Positions 61,454 to 64,000 of a DNA stretch of 64,000 nt are shown in pieces; position 1 is the first letter of the stretch; each line of letters begins with the position of its first letter. A program made the position numbers and the translations under genes. The notes under the pieces are model-generated. The model was not told where the DNA came from and made no database searches. It saw only the letters and a program-made list of their open reading frames with translations. Source of the stretch: Diplonema papillatum (Eukaryota > Euglenozoa > Diplonemea > Diplonemida > Diplonemidae); contig JAPJBO010000111.1 of the NCBI GenBank assembly GCA_030068145.1, positions 248,001 through 312,000 on the forward strand. Direction: 5' to 3'.

Positions 61454-64000
61454 TTACGAAGAAGGTGGGCTGCCTGCTTCAGTCGGCGACGGGCGGCTCA
61501 TTTCCTCTTTGCGGGCAGCCGCTATTTGCTTCCATTCTTGCAGATTGGCCGTGCTGCGGTCCACTAAGATGCTAAGCTGCGGGAACTTGTCAGCGAGAAG
61601 CCGGGTGAAGGGCAGGCTGACGTGCTCAATGAACTGGCACTGCACGTCGGACGTCTCCGCGCCTTCGCGTTCGTTGATCGGAGACGTGACCTTGCCGATG
61701 GTGTATTTTTCTTTGTCGCCTTGGTCGTGGAACTCTTCCATTACCTTCAGCGCCCAAAGGCGGCTGATGGCAAAGGGTTTGAACGTGTTCGAGATGTCGG
61801 CTAGCTTGATCAGCATGATGAGCGTCATTCGCCGGTGGTTGCAGTCGCTCGGGTTGACGCGTGGCAGCGATCGGAGATCGTTGCAGAATTCTTGGTGCTT
61901 GACCATGTCCGTGGCCAGGACAAGCTCGATGAGCTGCGTGGCCGCGTCGACCTGATCCGTTTTTGACAGGGCGGAGAGGACCGAGCACTCTTGCGACTGC
62001 ATCACGGTGAACATCACGTTGCAGTGGTGCACTTCCAGCGGAGACGACGACCCCGTGATGTTCGACAAAATTCCCATCGGCGTCTGCGTCCCGTAGTGGA
62101 ACGAGCTGTTGAGCCCCATGTGGTCCACGTCGTGGCACAGCCCGCAGATCAGCAGCAGAAATTTTTCGTAGTCCGAAAACCGGAACCCGGCGTCCTCATC
62201 GCGGGGCGGTTCGTCGTTCGCATCCTGCGGCAGAGACCCGCCGCCCTCGATCAATCTGATCAACCCAAGCAGCGTCTGCATCACGTCGAGCGCGTGCAGG
62301 AAATTGTGGTAAGGCACCTTCCGATACCTTCGACGGATCGCCGCCGCGAAGTTCAAGAAGTGGTTCGCGTTGACTTGGAGCCGAGAGAGGAGGTGGTAGG
62401 CCTCCATGATGGCGTGCACAGTGGCGAGCTGCGCGACCTCCGAGTTCTCGACTTCGTGGATGTTGAACTCGAAGGAGGAAACGTGGTCCTTGTCGATGTT
62501 GCGGGACAGGGCGAACACACGCTCCCGGAACGGCGCGGTGAGAACCGCCTCGCTGCCTGAGGTCCGCTGGTTCCGCACTCTCGGGGAGAAGGATGCTTGG
62601 CTCATAAGGCTCATCGCCGAGGCGCGGTTCTGGCTCTCGAACTCGAGCAGCTTCGCGTTCTTGATCGTGAAGGCGGCGAGGGTGCAGAAGAACAAAAGCG
62701 TCGTTTCGTCCTCTTCGGTGAACGATCGGTCGTTGTCCTTGTTGATGAGCTCGATCACCGCAAACACGTGCCGCTTCTCGGACGCCATCAGGCACCCGAC
62801 AGGCATCGCCAGCACTGTCTTCGTGACGAAGCCACTGAGCTGCGGGTGTGGGTAGCGGTGAAGGATGAGAGAGAGAAAGAGAGAGTTAGAGTGCAGGGAC
62901 CATCTCTCCGGGGAGGTTCCGGTCTCCTCACTTCTCTTCCTGCTGCTACGGCGGGCGGAAGTGCTCCGGAGGCGCGCTGCAGGTTGCGGCTCTGCTACAG
63001 GGCCAGAGTGGGCGCTGCCGGGGGTGCTCTGCCTCGGGGAATCGCCGCCTGGCAACGGGAGCGCTCCAGCTCCAAAGCAGACGAATAGATTAAGATAGGC
63101 CGCCTCATAAAAATGCCCCCCGTCGTTCACAATGCCACAGAAGAACCCATTCGACGCAGGTCACCCAGCGACTTCAAAATCCCAATCCGAGCTTTCCGCC
63201 ACGGGCCGGGGTAAGTGGAGTCAGATGCTGCAACCGAACACCACGGTGGAGATGAGAGGCGCGCTATTTTCTCCGTTGTAAAACACGGCCACATCCCTGA
63301 CCCACACCATCAGAGCGACACGAAAACGGTGCCAGGCGGGCTCGAACTATCTCTTCCGAGATGACAATCGCAAGACTGCCTCGCAATCCGTATTAACTGC
63401 GTCGGCACTTGAGGTCGCATGCGCACATTTGGCGCAAAAATACTTTGAAGTGCATACCCTGTCCTGCGTTTCGTCGAAGACGACTTCAGTATGTGCGTCA
63501 GCTGTGCGGAAGACCTTGCCAGTCCGGATAACGTGCTGGGCGATATTCGTGTTGAAGTGCAGCGGTGGCCCTGTTGAGCTGGACAGCGCTTTGAGTTCAT
63601 TTCCCCCGTCGTTGGTGACGATGTGGATGTTCGCTGCGTAGCACCCGATTAGCGACCGCACGTCGGCGATGAGTCGCTCGCACAACTTCTCCATGTTGTC
63701 TCTGATGTCGTACTCAATCAAGCTCGCAGCAGCTGTTTGTGTAGCAAGGGGGTGAGTAAAGTGCACATGCAGTATGGATACACGTGCCGGGGGAAGATAG
63801 CCTGTTTGTGAGTGAACATCATCGTTAGGCTAATCCTGAGGTTTGTCATGGAGCCCCCCCATATTCCCAAATTGACCCTCCCCCTCCGTCCTTAAGTGGT
63901 TACTTGTTGTTACGAAAAAATGTGATTCGAGAAAAAGCGGCGTACCTGCAAGCATTCCTCTGAAGCGCTCCTTCTCCTGCAGGCCTCTCTCGAACTGCTG
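61454..64000 (-). CDS. GAF-domain cyclic nucleotide phosphodiesterase (5' end beyond window)
   Basis: Hydrolyses cAMP and/or cGMP; class I PDE. Three exons are visible: 64000-63946, 63732-63458 and 62839-61454. Splices are in frame: GCAG|GTACGC to AACAG|CT (phase 1), and AGG|GTATGC to CCGCAG|CTC (phase 0). A GAF domain spans exons 2-3 (ANIHIVTNDGG, VIRTGKVFRTADAH, LAMPVGCLMASEKRHVFAVI, TLAAFTIKNAKLLEF). The catalytic domain follows: YHNFLHALDVMQTL, ICGLCHDVDHMGLNSSF (metal-binding HD), KLADISNTFKPF and EEFHDQGDKE, ending with FIEHVSLPFTRLLADKFPQL. In the PDE signature the last Asn of HDxDHxGxNN is Ser. Architecture resembles PDE2/5/6/10/11, but a second GAF, if any, lies outside the window, and substrate preference cannot be read. 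Confidence 0.93.
63771..63840 (-). repeat. Intron repeat shared with the AHI1-like gene
   Basis: Inside the 213-bp PDE intron 63733-63945; minus strand GATTAGCCTAACGATG, GTTCACTCAC, AACAGGCTATCTTCCCCCGG and CACGTG. See 42090-42155. Confidence 0.75.

Overview
This window looks like nuclear DNA of a microbial eukaryote with a cilium or flagellum. The genes are eukaryote-specific (CDC5-like splicing factor, jouberin-like transition-zone protein, GAF/PDE phosphodiesterase, glycine amidinotransferase). Every intron I could define uses GT at the donor and AG at the acceptor. Coding exons are GC-rich, while the DNA between them is crowded with repeats, MITE-like elements and retroelement debris. I cannot name the species. 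A chromerid, dinoflagellate-related or other algal/protist genome would fit, but that is a guess.

Layout. 0-0.7 kb: ~175-bp tandem repeat. 1.7-8.35 kb: an amidinotransferase gene (minus) split by a ~5.2-kb intron holding a ~3.9-kb satellite. 8.5-11.5 kb: two long (GT)n arrays enclosing a 5'-truncated LINE with an RNase H domain, followed by a ~96% identical duplicate of the start of the amidinotransferase gene. 12.7-13.35 kb: an F-box-like hypothetical protein. 14-30 kb: almost gene-free, with 28S rRNA-like fragments, several MITEs, one long-TIR element and many dispersed repeats. 30.2-33.8 kb: a large cold-shock-domain/CCCH zinc-finger protein with ten PP(C/P)TP(L/M) repeats and polyglutamine. 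35.6-36.5 kb: a ubiquitin-like/ankyrin protein. 41.3-45.4 kb: jouberin (AHI1)-like C2/WD40 protein. 46.0-47.2 kb: a fresh 572-bp tandem duplication carrying a small basic protein gene twice. 47.7-48.2 kb: a second locus of the intronic satellite. 50.6-53.3 kb: CDC5/CDC5L. 54.3-55.8 kb: AT-hook remnant and an ankyrin gene. 57-60 kb: a hAT-type MITE with a perfect 8-bp target duplication, a TIR element with a small basic ORF, and AT-rich palindromic arrays. 61.5-64 kb: GAF-PDE gene running off the right edge.

The supported protein genes are all on the minus strand, well separated and not operonic; only the small ORF inside the TIR element at 57.8 kb is on plus. CDC5 acts in the spliceosome, AHI1 at the ciliary base, PDE in cyclic-nucleotide signalling and AGAT in guanidino-compound synthesis; nothing ties them into one pathway. 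The most unusual observations are the scattered, partly scrambled 28S rRNA pieces (six loci, both strands), the satellite-filled AGAT intron, the repeat architecture of the CSD/CCCH protein, and a retroposon family with perfect 17- and 20-bp target duplications.
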